The notes: generated by a model not told the origin, from the letters alone. DNA of 54,601 nucleotides from Yokenella regensburgei ATCC 49455 (GCF_000735455.1 NZ_JMPS01000027.1:1-54601); one strand, 5' to 3'. Shown: positions 41,797 through 52,068, numbered from the stretch's first letter. Numbers and translations: made by a program.

Positions 41797-44700
41797 CGAC
41801 CTTGTCATTAACCTCGACGTTGATGGCTCCACGTTCAGTGAGCAGATTGCCCGCATCAAGAACCAGCTGACCGGCATGGCCGACGAGTCTGATAAGGCTC
41901 AGACGCGAATGCAGCGTGCCGCCGCAAGCCAGGGTGCTGCACTAAAAAGCGTGGGCGATGCGGGTGCCGCCGCCGCTACTGAGATGAAGTCCCGCCAGTC
42001 CGCCGCGGCGGAAGGCTTGACGAAGGACTGGCAGAACGTGTCGAAGTCGGTCGATGAGACGCATCGCCGGGTTGCCGAACTGAGCCAGCGCCTGCAGGAG
42101 AACGGCAGCCAGTCAGCCGCGTTGGCGAAGCGGCAGGATGAACTTGCCGCCTCCTTCTTTCGCCAGATAGACGGCGTGCGCCAGCTGAACGGTGAAACGC
42201 AGTCCCTGACGAACGTGCAGGCCCGGTTCCGGGCCGCCAGGGCACAGGGGAACATCACGCAGCAGGATTATCTGGCGCTGATTTCCCGGACGACGGCCAG
42301 GCAGAAGGAGCTGCTGGTCGTTGAGGAAAAATCGGCCGTAGCGCGTGCGCGATTTCTTCAGCAGCTGAAGCAACAGGTTACCGAGCAAAAACTCTCCGGC
42401 ACCGAGCTGCTGCGCATCAGGGCGGCGCAGGTTGGCGCCAGCGATGCGGCTGAGGTGTATATCCGGAAACTTGAAGCCGCCAAAGTTGCCACCCATGGAC
42501 TGGGCCTGCAGAGCGCCGCGGCGCGCCGGGAAATCGGCGTGCTGATGGGTGAAGTGATGCGCGGAAATTTCGGGGCGCTGAGGGGCTCCAGCATAACGCT
42601 TGCTAACCGGGCCGGGTGGATTGACCAGCTGATGACGCTGCGCGGGCTGGGGATGGCGGGGCTGATTGGTGGGGTTGCCGCTGCGGTTGTAGGGCTGGGC
42701 AAGGCCTGGTACGACGGCAGCAAGGAATCCGGGGAGTTTAATAAGCAGCTCATTCTGACCGGCAACTACGCGGGCAGGACCAGCGGCCAGCTGCAGGCGC
42801 TGGCACGTTCTCTCAGCGGCAACGGGGTAGCGCAGCACGCCGCGGCCGGTGCGCTGGCGCAGGTTGTAGGGTCAGGTAAGTTCACGAGTTCTCAGATAGA
42901 AATAGTGACTCGTGCAGCCGCCGCGATGGAGCAGGCAACGGGGCAGAGTGTCGAAAAGACGATAGGTAACTTTGAAAAGCTGTACGACTCCCCTACTAAA
43001 GCCTCTGAAGAACTGAATAAGCAGCTTCATTATCTTACCGCATCACAGTTTGAGTACATTTCAGCACTTGAACGGCGTGGAGACAAAGAGGCAGCAGGTC
43101 AGGTTGCTGCTGATGCTTACGGAAAAGCTGAGCAACTGCGAAGCCAGCAGGTTCTGGATAATCTCGGCCTGATAGAAAGTGCTATTCGATCCGCAACAAA
43201 TCGCTGGAAAGCGTTCTGGGATGCAGCCATGAATGTTGGCAGGCCCATGACGGAGCAGTCTCAGCTGGATCAGGTAAACGCAACGATTGCCCAAATTTAT
43301 GCTGACAGGGAAAAATCAGGTAAAAGCGATTTATTTGAGCGCGGCCTGCAGAAATTAATTAGTCAGAAGAAAGAGCTGGAATTTGTCAAAAAATCCCAGG
43401 AGGGATATGCAGAAGCTCAGGCTCGTTCTAATGAAATTAATGAGAAAGGCGTTAAGGCTCAGAGTCTACTTAATCAATATCTTGATGCCGGAACGACAGC
43501 AGCAGAAAAAAGAGCTGTAGCGCAAAAAGAGCTGAATAAAGCTATTGCTGACAATGCAAAAGCAGCAAAGGCGGGCAAAGCAACGCTATGGACGAAAGAG
43601 GATATAGATAAAGCCAGGTCTGGAATAGAAAAACTCTATAAAGACCCAAAAACGGCAAAAGCGAAAGGATATACCACCCCCGCCGGGGACCGGGCTGAAG
43701 AGAAGGCGCAGTCTGAGCTGATGACGTTACAGGCGCAGCTGAAAACCCTGCAGCAGCACACCAGCGTTAACGATGTTATCAGCCAGCAACGAAAGGACCT
43801 CTGGCAGACCGAAAACCAGTATGCGGTGCTGGAAGAAGCTGCCGGACGTCGCCAGTTGTCGGCGCAGGAGAAATCGCTGCTGGCGCATAAAGATGAAACG
43901 CTGGAGTACAAACGGCAGCTGGCGGATATGGGCGACAAGATTGCCCTCCAGCAGAAGCTGAACGGTCTGGCGGATCAGGCGGTGAAGTTTGAACAGCAGC
44001 AGCGCGCCGCGCGGGCGGGGCTGGAGGCTCAGTCAGAAGGGGTTTCCGGTCGTGAAGCCGGGCGGGAAGCCACGCTGCAGCGCCTGCGCGAAACCTATTC
44101 TTCCAACCCTCAAGCGCAGCAGAAGGTGCTGGACGCGCAGCGGGCAACCTATGAGGCGGAGGATGCGCTGCGCGCTAACTGGCTGGCGGGGGCGAAGCAG
44201 GGCTGGGCGGAATATCAGGATTCGGCGACGAACGTGTTTACCTCCGTCCAGCAGATTTCGCAGGCAACCTTCAGCGGTCTGGCAGGACAGCTGACCAGCC
44301 TGATGACCACCGGAAAATCCAGCTTCAAAGATTTCACCAGCTCGATCCTGAAAATGATCGTCGAGGTGATTAACCAGCTGCTGGTGGCCTATGCCGTTCA
44401 GAGCGCGATGGGATGGGTGAGCGGCGATATTAAAACGCCCTCTTCAGGTCAGTCCTTCGGCGTGCCGTCTTTTCGCCCCACGGGATACGACGTCGGCGGC
44501 TTTACCGGGCATGGTGGAAAGTATGAGCCGGCGGGGATCGTGCATCGCGGCGAGTTCGTATTCACCAAAGAGTCAACCAGCCGGATCGGCGTGGCCAACC
44601 TGTACCGGATGATGCGCGGCTATGCGACGGGCGGTCTGGTCGGCGGCGGTGGCGCGCTCACTTCACCTATGGGGGTTAACGTCTACGCGCCCGTTTCGGT

Positions 44701-44854
44701 CACCACCGGACAGTCCGGCGACACGAAACAGCAGGGGGGCGGCGATGCCCTGGTGAAAGCCTATCAGAAGGTGATCGACAGCTCCATCCGCGACGGTATT
44801 GCCAAAGAAGTCCGGCCGGGCGGCATTATCTGGAACGCCAACAAGCAGAGGTAA
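41780..44854 (+). CDS. H: Tail tape measure protein H
   Basis: 1024 residues. The N-terminal and central parts are long coiled coils with a hydrophobic patch (GMAGLIGGVAAAVVGLGKAW near residue 295). The C-terminal region (FKDFTSSILKMIVEVINQLLVAYAV, then GGFTGHGGKYEPAGIVHRGEFVFTK) is the conserved lambda-type end. It sets tail length and helps DNA entry. The stretch about 42900-43680 is visibly more AT-rich than either side, suggesting internal recombination. Confidence 0.96.
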   Translation: MAQQISDLVINLDVDGSTFSEQIARIKNQLTGMADESDKAQTRMQRAAASQGAALKSVGDAGAAAATEMKSRQSAAAEGLTKDWQNVSKSVDETHRRVAELSQRLQENGSQSAALAKRQDELAASFFRQIDGVRQLNGETQSLTNVQARFRAARAQGNITQQDYLALISRTTARQKELLVVEEKSAVARARFLQQLKQQVTEQKLSGTELLRIRAAQVGASDAAEVYIRKLEAAKVATHGLGLQSAAARREIGVLMGEVMRGNFGALRGSSITLANRAGWIDQLMTLRGLGMAGLIGGVAAAVVGLGKAWYDGSKESGEFNKQLILTGNYAGRTSGQLQALARSLSGNGVAQHAAAGALAQVVGSGKFTSSQIEIVTRAAAAMEQATGQSVEKTIGNFEKLYDSPTKASEELNKQLHYLTASQFEYISALERRGDKEAAGQVAADAYGKAEQLRSQQVLDNLGLIESAIRSATNRWKAFWDAAMNVGRPMTEQSQLDQVNATIAQIYADREKSGKSDLFERGLQKLISQKKELEFVKKSQEGYAEAQARSNEINEKGVKAQSLLNQYLDAGTTAAEKRAVAQKELNKAIADNAKAAKAGKATLWTKEDIDKARSGIEKLYKDPKTAKAKGYTTPAGDRAEEKAQSELMTLQAQLKTLQQHTSVNDVISQQRKDLWQTENQYAVLEEAAGRRQLSAQEKSLLAHKDETLEYKRQLADMGDKIALQQKLNGLADQAVKFEQQQRAARAGLEAQSEGVSGREAGREATLQRLRETYSSNPQAQQKVLDAQRATYEAEDALRANWLAGAKQGWAEYQDSATNVFTSVQQISQATFSGLAGQLTSLMTTGKSSFKDFTSSILKMIVEVINQLLVAYAVQSAMGWVSGDIKTPSSGQSFGVPSFRPTGYDVGGFTGHGGKYEPAGIVHRGEFVFTKESTSRIGVANLYRMMRGYATGGLVGGGGALTSPMGVNVYAPVSVTTGQSGDTKQQGGGDALVKAYQKVIDSSIRDGIAKEVRPGGIIWNANKQR

Positions 44855-44857
44855 CCG

Positions 44858-45205
44858 ATGGCGATAGAGCATTTCCCCTGGCGTATTCAGGCCGCCAGCC
44901 AGCCGACGCTGAAGAGTAAGGATACCGTCAGAACGGCCCGGTTTGGCGACGGATACAAGCAGGTGAGCGGGTCGGGGCTGCACGACGAAGAGCTGAACTA
45001 CGCGTTTTCGTTTACCGGCAACCCGGATACGGCCAGGGATATTTACGCTTTCCTGCGCAGGCATAAAACGAAGTCTTTTTCCTTTACCCCACCCGGCGGT
45101 GAGCTGACGCTGTGGCGCGTTGAGGCTGACAGCCTGCAGCGCGTTACGAACAGTAAAAAGGTGGAAACCGTCACCGCCACGTTTGAACAGGGATTTGCAC
45201 CATGA
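44858..45205 (+). CDS. M: Minor tail protein M
   Basis: 115 residues (MAIEHFPWRIQAASQPTLKS), matching lambda gpM in size and in GDGYKQVSGSGL. Tail-tip hub component; overlaps gpL by four bases. Confidence 0.94.
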   Translation: MAIEHFPWRIQAASQPTLKSKDTVRTARFGDGYKQVSGSGLHDEELNYAFSFTGNPDTARDIYAFLRRHKTKSFSFTPPGGELTLWRVEADSLQRVTNSKKVETVTATFEQGFAP

Positions 45206-45957
45206 GTCTTCACAGCGATTATCAGAAGCTTGAGCCGGGCAACAGCGTCCGGCTTTTTGATGTGGATGGCACCGGCTTCGGCGTCGGCGATGTGCTGCAT
45301 TTTCACGCGCATAATATTGCCCATACGCCGGAGGAGATTGAGGCAGCAGGCGGTGACGAGATGAAGCTGCCCGCAAAATCTATCTGGTGGCAGGGACGGG
45401 AATATAAAGCCTGGCCCTGCCAGATTGAAGGGATCGAAACGTCAACCGACGGTACCAGCGCCCAGCCAAAGCTGTCGATCGCAAACCTGGACAGCTCCAT
45501 CACGGCGCTGTGCCTGGCCTACGATGACCTGCTGCAGGCGAAGGTCACCATTCACGATACGCTGGCGCAGTATCTCGATGTGAAAAATTATCCCGGTGGT
45601 AATCCGACGGCTGATCCAACACAGGAAAAGCTGAAGGTGTACTACATCGATTCCAAAAGCGGCGAAAACAATGAAACGGTTGAGTTTACGCTGTCCAGCC
45701 CGATGGACCTGCAGGGGCTGATGATCCCCACGCGTCAGCTGCACTCTCTTTGCACCTGGTGTATCCGGAATAAATACCGCTCCGGAGATGGGTGCGACTA
45801 TGCCGGAACGCGCTATTTCGATAAGCACAATAACCCCGTAGACGATCCGTCACTCGATGAGTGCAACGGGACGCTGACGGCGTGCAAACTCAGGTTCGGG
45901 GAAAATAACGAGCTACCGTTTGGTGGATTCCCGGGAACGTCGTTAATCAGGAGCTGA
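45202..45957 (+). CDS. L: Minor tail protein L
   Basis: 251 residues. The C-terminal part has clustered cysteines (LCTWCIRNKY, GDGCDYAG, DECNG, TACKLRFG) known in lambda gpL to hold an iron-sulfur cluster. Tail-tip hub component between M and K. Confidence 0.94.
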   Translation: MSLHSDYQKLEPGNSVRLFDVDGTGFGVGDVLHFHAHNIAHTPEEIEAAGGDEMKLPAKSIWWQGREYKAWPCQIEGIETSTDGTSAQPKLSIANLDSSITALCLAYDDLLQAKVTIHDTLAQYLDVKNYPGGNPTADPTQEKLKVYYIDSKSGENNETVEFTLSSPMDLQGLMIPTRQLHSLCTWCIRNKYRSGDGCDYAGTRYFDKHNNPVDDPSLDECNGTLTACKLRFGENNELPFGGFPGTSLIRS

Positions 45958-45958
45958 C

Positions 45959-46690
45959 ATGCGACAGAAAACGATTGAAGCTATGCTGGCCCACGCCGCC
46001 GCTGAGTATCCTCGGGAGTGCTGCGGGGTGGTGGCGCAAAAAAGCCGGGTAGAGCGTTATTTCCCGTGCCGGAACCTGGCGGCCACCCCGACGGAACATT
46101 TTCACCTGTCGCCGGAGGATTACGCTGCAGCGGAGGACTGGGGCACGGTGATCGCCATCGTTCACAGCCACCCTGACGCCACCACGCAGCCCAGCGAACT
46201 GGACAAAGCGCAATGTGATGCGACGCTCTTACCCTGGCACATCGTCAGCTGGCCGGAGGGCGATCTGCGAACGATACAGCCGCGCAGCGAGCTGCCGATG
46301 CTGGAACGTCCGTTTGTCCTCGGCCATTTCGATTGCTGGGGGCTTATCATGAGCTATTTCCGGCAGACCCACGGGATCGAGCTGACCGATTACCGGGTTG
46401 ATTATCCCTGGTGGGAAGACAGCTATGCGGATAATTTTTACCAGGACTGCTGGTATGAATGCGGATTTCGTGAGTTTAGTGGACCACCGCAGACCGGGGA
46501 TATGGTCATCATGCAGGTGCAGGCGAACAAGTGGAACCACGCCGGGATCCTGCTGGAGGGAAATATGCTGCTCCACCATCTGTACGGGCACCTGAGCCAA
46601 CGTGTGCCATACGGGGGCTACTGGCAGGAAAGAACGATGAAAATAGTAAGGTATAAATCCCTGTTTGATACTGATTGTTTTTCAAAGTGA
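45959..46690 (+). CDS. K: Tail tip protein K, JAB/MPN plus NlpC/P60 domains
   Basis: 243 residues. The N-terminal JAMM metalloprotease motif is HSHPDATTQPSELDKAQCD. The C-terminal NlpC/P60 domain has catalytic Cys in HFDCWGL and His in NHAGIL. It probably acts in tail-tip maturation and local murein cutting. The last residues (YKSLFDTDCFSK) border the inserted moron. Confidence 0.95.
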   Translation: MRQKTIEAMLAHAAAEYPRECCGVVAQKSRVERYFPCRNLAATPTEHFHLSPEDYAAAEDWGTVIAIVHSHPDATTQPSELDKAQCDATLLPWHIVSWPEGDLRTIQPRSELPMLERPFVLGHFDCWGLIMSYFRQTHGIELTDYRVDYPWWEDSYADNFYQDCWYECGFREFSGPPQTGDMVIMQVQANKWNHAGILLEGNMLLHHLYGHLSQRVPYGGYWQERTMKIVRYKSLFDTDCFSK

Positions 46691-46738
46691 CATTTTCTGA
46701 TAGAGTTTATGAGATATAAAATTGTCATGGAAAATATT

Positions 46739-47098
46739 ATGAAAACTGCAGGGTTAGTCATTCTTGTTGTTGGAATTGTATGGATCATTATTGCAATAAA
46801 TATGAATGTTAGCGTGCCCACTCTTTCTGGAGGCAGAATAAATAACATTGGCCTTATGGCTACAAGACAAAACAACTTAATTATTGGTTGTTGTATAAGT
46901 GTATGTGGTTTACTTATAGCTCTCTTATCTGGAAAGGAGAGCTCATCCTACACAAAAAAAGTTAAATGCCCGCAATGTGCTGAGCTTATCGGTGTTGAGG
47001 CTGTTAAATGTAAGCACTGTGGAAGTCAGATAAAAGAATTGGAAGATAACCAACAGTCGAAAAATATTAGTGAGCAAAAGAAATCAAATGGCTTGTAA
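46739..47098 (+). CDS. Membrane zinc-ribbon moron between K and I
   Basis: About 119 residues from ATG 46739 (GGAAAATATT upstream); earlier in-frame ATGs at 46709 and 46727 are possible. Two membrane helices (AGLVILVVGIVWIIIAI and LIIGCCISVCGLLIALL) are followed by a zinc ribbon (CPQCAELIGVEAVKCKHCG) and a charged tail. It is strongly AT-rich compared with the tail genes on either side and has its own terminator, so it is a classical moron. An exclusion or lysogenic role is inference. Confidence 0.82.
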   Translation: MKTAGLVILVVGIVWIIIAINMNVSVPTLSGGRINNIGLMATRQNNLIIGCCISVCGLLIALLSGKESSSYTKKVKCPQCAELIGVEAVKCKHCGSQIKELEDNQQSKNISEQKKSNGL

Positions 47099-47197
47099 GA
47101 TGTTTTTGATGTGAATCACGTTTTAATTTTCGTTGTTATTATTGGTGTTATTGTTATCGCGCTGAATTTTCTTTAGGCTCTTAATTCTATGATAGTA

Positions 47198-47219
47198 AAA
47201 CCCACTTTATTGTGGGTTT
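47198..47219 (+). terminator. Terminator of the K-I moron
   Basis: AAACCCAC and GTGGGTTT form a perfect 8-bp stem with a 6-base loop and end in T4. The 47099-47197 stretch is AT-rich and empty. Confidence 0.85.
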
Positions 47220-47240
47220 TATTGTTTGTATGGAGATATT

Positions 47241-47819
47241 ATGCAAGAGGTCATGACACAAATTGAACTTGGTGGCATTCTTGGTAAAACATTTGGGAAA
47301 GTCCACCAGAGACTAATTATTAACACTCATGAGGCGACAAGAGCGCTAGCTGCTACGATCAAAGGCTTCGAACAGTTTATGATTTCTAGCCAGAGACGTG
47401 GTTTGACATATGCGGTTTTTAAAGGAAAGAAAAACATCGATGAAGATGACCTTGGTTTTCCAGTGACCGGTGAAGTTATTCGCATTGTTCCTGTGATTAT
47501 CGGTAGCAAGAAAGCTGGTTTATTACAAACAATCCTTGGTGCTGTGTTGGTGGTAGTGGGGGCCATTACCTATTCATGGGGTGGTGGAGTTCTTATCGCC
47601 CCTGGCGTCGCTATGATGGCTGGTGGCGTTATCCAGATGCTATCCCCGCAACCTGCCGGGCTTTCCAGCAAACAGGACTCTGACAACCGCGCATCCTACG
47701 CATTTGGCGGGGTAACAAACACCGCCGCGCAGGGTTATCCGGTACCTCTGCTTTACGGTAAGCGGCGCATCGGTGGCGCAATCATTTCCGCCGGGATCTA
47801 CGTCGAAGACCAGCAATAA
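47241..47819 (+). CDS. I: Tail assembly protein I
   Basis: 192 residues from ATG 47241, after GGAGATATT. Patterns GGILGKTFGKVHQRLI, two hydrophobic helices (LLQTILGAVLVVVGAITYSW, GVLIAPGVAMMAGGVIQML) and the tail YPVPLLYGKRRIGG match lambda gpI. The first third is more AT-rich than the rest, so the moron's recombination edge may lie within it. Confidence 0.93.
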   Translation: MQEVMTQIELGGILGKTFGKVHQRLIINTHEATRALAATIKGFEQFMISSQRRGLTYAVFKGKKNIDEDDLGFPVTGEVIRIVPVIIGSKKAGLLQTILGAVLVVVGAITYSWGGGVLIAPGVAMMAGGVIQMLSPQPAGLSSKQDSDNRASYAFGGVTNTAAQGYPVPLLYGKRRIGGAIISAGIYVEDQQ

Positions 47820-47839
47820 CGCTTTACCTATTTCCATAG

Positions 47840-47861
47840 CCACCTTCGGGTGGTTTTTTTT
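47840..47861 (+). terminator. Terminator between I and J
   Basis: CCACC-TTCG-GGTGG followed by eight T. The UUCG tetraloop makes it very stable. It stands inside the tail operon, 11 bases before the J start. Confidence 0.85.
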
Positions 47862-47872
47862 ATGGGGAAAAT

Positions 47873-50800
47873 ATGACCAGAGATATCAAAGGGAAAAAGG
47901 GCGGTAGCTCCAGCTCCCGTACGCCTACAGAACAACCCGACGATCTCCAGTCGATTGCTAAAGCAAAACTCCTGATTGCCCTGGCTGAGGGAGAGTTAAG
48001 CGGTGGCCTGACGGGTAAGGACATTTATCTGGATGGCACCCCGCTGGAGAATGCCGACGGCTCTCAAAATTTCAGTGGGGTAGCGTGGGAGTTTCGTGCC
48101 GGCACGCAAGCGCAGACTTACATCCAGGGCATCCCGGGCTCTGAAAACGAAATCAGCGTGGGCACTGAAATTAAGAGCAGTACCGCCTGGACCCATACCT
48201 ACACCAATACGCAGATATCTGCGGTGCGCTTGCGAGTCAAGTGGCCGCAGCTGTTTAACCAGCAGGACGACGGCGATCTGGTCGGGTACTCGGTGAACTA
48301 CGCTATCGACCTGCAGACGGACGGCGGGACATGGCAGCAGGTGCTGAACACCAGCGTGACCGGAAAAACGTCCTCGGGCTATGAGCGAAGCCACCGTATT
48401 GATTTACCGCAGGCGGCCAGCACCTGGACCCTTCGTCTTCGCAAACTCACGCAGGATGCCAACAGCGCGAAGATTGGCGACCGGATGACGCTGGAAAGCT
48501 ATACCGAGGTGATTGACGCCAAATTACGTTATCCCAACACCGCGCTGCTCTATATTGAGTTTGACTCGAGTCAGTTTAATGGCTCCATCCCGCTGGTGTC
48601 CTGCGAGCCGCGCGGTCGTGTTATTCGTGTACCCGATACCTATGACCCGGAAACGCGAACCTACTCAGGAACCTGGACCGGCGCGTTTAAATGGGCGTGG
48701 ACGGATAACCCGGCATGGATTTTTTACGATCTGGTGGTCAGTGACCGGTTCGGTCTGGGTAATCGCCTGACGGCTGCCAATATCGACAAATGGTCGCTGT
48801 ATCAGGTAGCGCAGTATTGTGACCAGCAGGTTCCCGACGGGCGGGGCGGTAGTGGGACAGAACCGCGTTATATCTGCAACGTCTACGTGCAGAACCGAAA
48901 CGATGCTTACACCGTGCTGCGCGACTTCGCTGCAATATTCCGGGGGATGACCTACTGGGGCGGCGATCAGATCGTATGTCTCGCGGATATGCCGCGGGAT
49001 ATCGATTACAGCTATACCCGCGCCAACGTCGTCGACGGGAAATTTACCTATTCCAGCAGCACCACTAAAACTCGCTACACTACGGCGCTGGTGTCCTGGT
49101 CAGATCCGGGTAACGCTTATGCGGATGCCATGGAGCCGGTATTTGAGCAGCCGTTGGTGGCACGTTTTGGGTTTAACCAGCTTGAGGTAACTGCCATCGG
49201 CTGTACCCGGCAGTCGGAAGCGAACCGCAAAGGGCGCTGGGGAATCCTGACCAACAACAAGGACCGGGTGGTGACGTTTTCGGTCGGGCTCGATGGCAAC
49301 ATCCCGCAACCGGGCTACATCATCGCCGTGGCGGATGAAATGCTTTCCGGGAAGGTCACCGGTGGTCGTATCCACGCCGTGAATGGCAGGGTGATCGAGC
49401 TTGACCGGGTAGCGGATGCTAAGCCTGGCGACCGGCTGATTGTCAATCTGCCCTCCGGTGCCGCGCAGAGCCGGACAATTCAGGCGGTGAACGGCGAGAA
49501 GATTACGCTGACGACCACCTACACGGAGACGCCTGAACCAGAATGTGTCTGGGTGGTGGAGTCCGATGAACTGTACGCGCAGCAGTACCGGGTGGTCAGC
49601 GTGACGGATAACGGCGACGCGACATTTACCATTTCCGGGGCGTTTCACGATCCTGATAAATACGCCCGCATTGATACCGGCGCCATTATCGACCAGCGTC
49701 AGATTTCGGTTGTGCCGCCCGGCAGCCAGTTGGCCCCGGCGAATATCGTTATCGATAGCTATTCCGTCATCAGCCAGGGGATTAGCCTGGAAACGATGCG
49801 GGTGACCTGGGACAGCGAGGTGAACGCCATTTCCTATGAGGCGCAGTGGCGCCGCAATGACGGCAACTGGGTGAACGTGCCGCGCAGCTCCACCACGTCG
49901 TTTGAGGTGCCATCAATTTACTCTGGCCGGTATCTGGTTCGGGTACGGGCGATAAACGCGGCGGAGATTTCCAGCGGCTGGGGGTACTCACCGGAAAAAA
50001 CGCTGACGGGCAAGGTGGGTAATCCGCCGAAACCGGTAGGCTTTGCCACCACCGGCATTAACTGGGGGATCCGCCTGAACTGGGGCTTCCCGGCAAACAC
50101 CGGCGACACGCTGAAAACGGAGATCCAGTATTCGGCGAACGCGGATTTCTCATCCCCTATGCTGCTCAGTGACGTTCCTTATCCGTCATCCGAGTACATC
50201 CAGCTCGGACTGAAGGCGGGGCAGGAGTTCTGGTACCGCGCGCAGCTGGTCGATAAGTCTGGCAACGAATCCGGTTTTACGGACTGGATCCGGGGTATGG
50301 CGAACGATAACGCGGATGATTACCTGGGCGACCTGGCTGATGACTTCCTTACGTCGGCTGACGGCGACCGCCTGACGGGCGATATCGACACCAACATTGA
50401 AGGGATTCTACAGAACGCGCTGGCTAATCACGGGACCGTTGAGCACCAGTACCAGCAGTATGGCGAGGTCAGGGCGGATATTCTGGTGGTTAAAACCACC
50501 GTTGCGGAGGTCGATAAAGCGCTGGCCGAGCTGTCAACGACGGTGCAGGCGCAAATCGATGACGTGACCGCCACGCTGGAAGACAAGCTGACCGCCACGG
50601 TGGATGCCACTGGCGCCACGGCTATTCATACCCTGAAAGCTGGCGTGCGCATTAACGGCATAATGTATAACGCCGGGATGAGCATTGCGGTGCTGGCCGA
50701 GGCCGGGAAACCCGTCGTTACGCGCGTCGGGTTCAATGCAAACCAGTTTGTGCTGATGAGCGGTAGCGGCGATACGCAGTATTCCCCGTTTGCTGTAATC

Positions 50801-51085
50801 AACGGCCAGGTCTTCATGAGTTCTGCCTTTATCCAGGATGGCACGATCACCAATGCCAAAATCGGGAATTTTATTCAGTCGAATAACTATGTGGCTGGTT
50901 CTGCTGGATGGCGGATAGATAAAGGCGGTAACGCTGAATTCAATAATATTGTGGCAAGGGGGAGCCTGTACGCGGTAGACGGTAAATTCGGCCTAACCAA
51001 CGCCAGTGCAGGCGTCACCATTAACAGAAATGGCTTCAACCTTGCTCTGCCGGGCGGAGGAAGGATTGTTCTTGGCGTCTGGTAA
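47873..51085 (+). CDS. J: Tail tip/host specificity protein J
   Basis: 1070 residues. The N-terminal two-thirds follow lambda gpJ (LRVKWPQLFNQQDDGDLVGY, FRGMTYWGGDQIVCLADMP). Fibronectin type III-like domains lie around residues 620-810 (MRVTWDSEVNAISYEAQWRR). A coiled-coil and DUF1983-type C-terminus follow (TVQAQIDDVTATLEDKL). The C-terminal tip contacts the receptor, which cannot be predicted. Confidence 0.96.
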   Translation: MTRDIKGKKGGSSSSRTPTEQPDDLQSIAKAKLLIALAEGELSGGLTGKDIYLDGTPLENADGSQNFSGVAWEFRAGTQAQTYIQGIPGSENEISVGTEIKSSTAWTHTYTNTQISAVRLRVKWPQLFNQQDDGDLVGYSVNYAIDLQTDGGTWQQVLNTSVTGKTSSGYERSHRIDLPQAASTWTLRLRKLTQDANSAKIGDRMTLESYTEVIDAKLRYPNTALLYIEFDSSQFNGSIPLVSCEPRGRVIRVPDTYDPETRTYSGTWTGAFKWAWTDNPAWIFYDLVVSDRFGLGNRLTAANIDKWSLYQVAQYCDQQVPDGRGGSGTEPRYICNVYVQNRNDAYTVLRDFAAIFRGMTYWGGDQIVCLADMPRDIDYSYTRANVVDGKFTYSSSTTKTRYTTALVSWSDPGNAYADAMEPVFEQPLVARFGFNQLEVTAIGCTRQSEANRKGRWGILTNNKDRVVTFSVGLDGNIPQPGYIIAVADEMLSGKVTGGRIHAVNGRVIELDRVADAKPGDRLIVNLPSGAAQSRTIQAVNGEKITLTTTYTETPEPECVWVVESDELYAQQYRVVSVTDNGDATFTISGAFHDPDKYARIDTGAIIDQRQISVVPPGSQLAPANIVIDSYSVISQGISLETMRVTWDSEVNAISYEAQWRRNDGNWVNVPRSSTTSFEVPSIYSGRYLVRVRAINAAEISSGWGYSPEKTLTGKVGNPPKPVGFATTGINWGIRLNWGFPANTGDTLKTEIQYSANADFSSPMLLSDVPYPSSEYIQLGLKAGQEFWYRAQLVDKSGNESGFTDWIRGMANDNADDYLGDLADDFLTSADGDRLTGDIDTNIEGILQNALANHGTVEHQYQQYGEVRADILVVKTTVAEVDKALAELSTTVQAQIDDVTATLEDKLTATVDATGATAIHTLKAGVRINGIMYNAGMSIAVLAEAGKPVVTRVGFNANQFVLMSGSGDTQYSPFAVINGQVFMSSAFIQDGTITNAKIGNFIQSNNYVAGSAGWRIDKGGNAEFNNIVARGSLYAVDGKFGLTNASAGVTINRNGFNLALPGGGRIVLGVW

Positions 51086-51097
51086 ACAAGAGGATTT

Positions 51098-52033
51098 ATG
51101 CCAGCAGGATTACTGATTGACCTCAACGACGGGCGGCCAATGCATATTGTCGCAGGTATGCGCTGCCCGTCTTATTCCGGTGCCACTAATGAAGTCATCG
51201 CCTACGACACGGTGAGTATCAACAAAACGCCGGGTTCTCAGGTGTTTGTTATCCCGCTGACGCCGGTGGTCGTATCATGGGTGGGGGGGACGTATCTTCC
51301 CTACTGGTGGGCGATGAGTGGTTTTGTTGATAACGGAGACGGCACGCTGAGATTTCTTAGCGAAACCACTGACCGACGAACGGTGACCTATCGTTCTTAT
51401 ATCTTTGAAATGCTCCCGGCATCGTCGGCTGGCAATAACACCGGCCTACTCATCGAAAACTCAACGGACTTTGCGTCAATCAGCTCAAACGCCAACGTGA
51501 TGACGTGCGTTTACTCCGGGGATATTAACGTGAACGGCTCGGTAACGCCTCCGGCACAGGGGCTCATATTTGCAACATGGAATGCCGCGAACGTGGCGGT
51601 TTACTATGACGGTGGCCAGATTCATGCTTATTATCCGATGGATAACAACGCCAATAACCCGGCAAATATCAATCTGCGAATTGCGATTTTCCAGCAGTCT
51701 CCGCCGGTTCCCGGTACCGGGCTGAACTTCTTCAATGCTTCCGGCCAGTGCACGTTCTCGACGTCACGAAAGCCGTTCATTATCAGCGGAAACTGGAATG
51801 TTTCGGACGGTTACACCGATATTGGAAACAATATGGTTGCTCTGGCCTCCACCGGCGTACAGACGACGATTGGCGGTGGTTATTGCAACGTCAGGGTGAA
51901 GGGTATTGAGAGGATAGGCAACAGCGTTAGGGCGCTAAATTCAACGCTCCATTCTAACTGGCCGGATAAATACCCTATGTATAAGAACACGACCACAGCA
52001 ATTCCTCTCCCACTGATACCCAATTTTTACTGA
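51098..52033 (+). CDS. Tail-associated protein after J, DUF6453-like
   Basis: 311 residues (MPAGLLIDLNDGRPMHIVAG), beta-rich, without signal peptide. Similar proteins follow J in enterobacterial lambdoid phages and are annotated DUF6453, from memory. Likely a tail-tip or fibre-linked structural protein. Ends before a terminator. Confidence 0.8.
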   Translation: MPAGLLIDLNDGRPMHIVAGMRCPSYSGATNEVIAYDTVSINKTPGSQVFVIPLTPVVVSWVGGTYLPYWWAMSGFVDNGDGTLRFLSETTDRRTVTYRSYIFEMLPASSAGNNTGLLIENSTDFASISSNANVMTCVYSGDINVNGSVTPPAQGLIFATWNAANVAVYYDGGQIHAYYPMDNNANNPANINLRIAIFQQSPPVPGTGLNFFNASGQCTFSTSRKPFIISGNWNVSDGYTDIGNNMVALASTGVQTTIGGGYCNVRVKGIERIGNSVRALNSTLHSNWPDKYPMYKNTTTAIPLPLIPNFY

Positions 52034-52068
52034 TTCATACGCATAAATCATATTCATATCCACAGATG

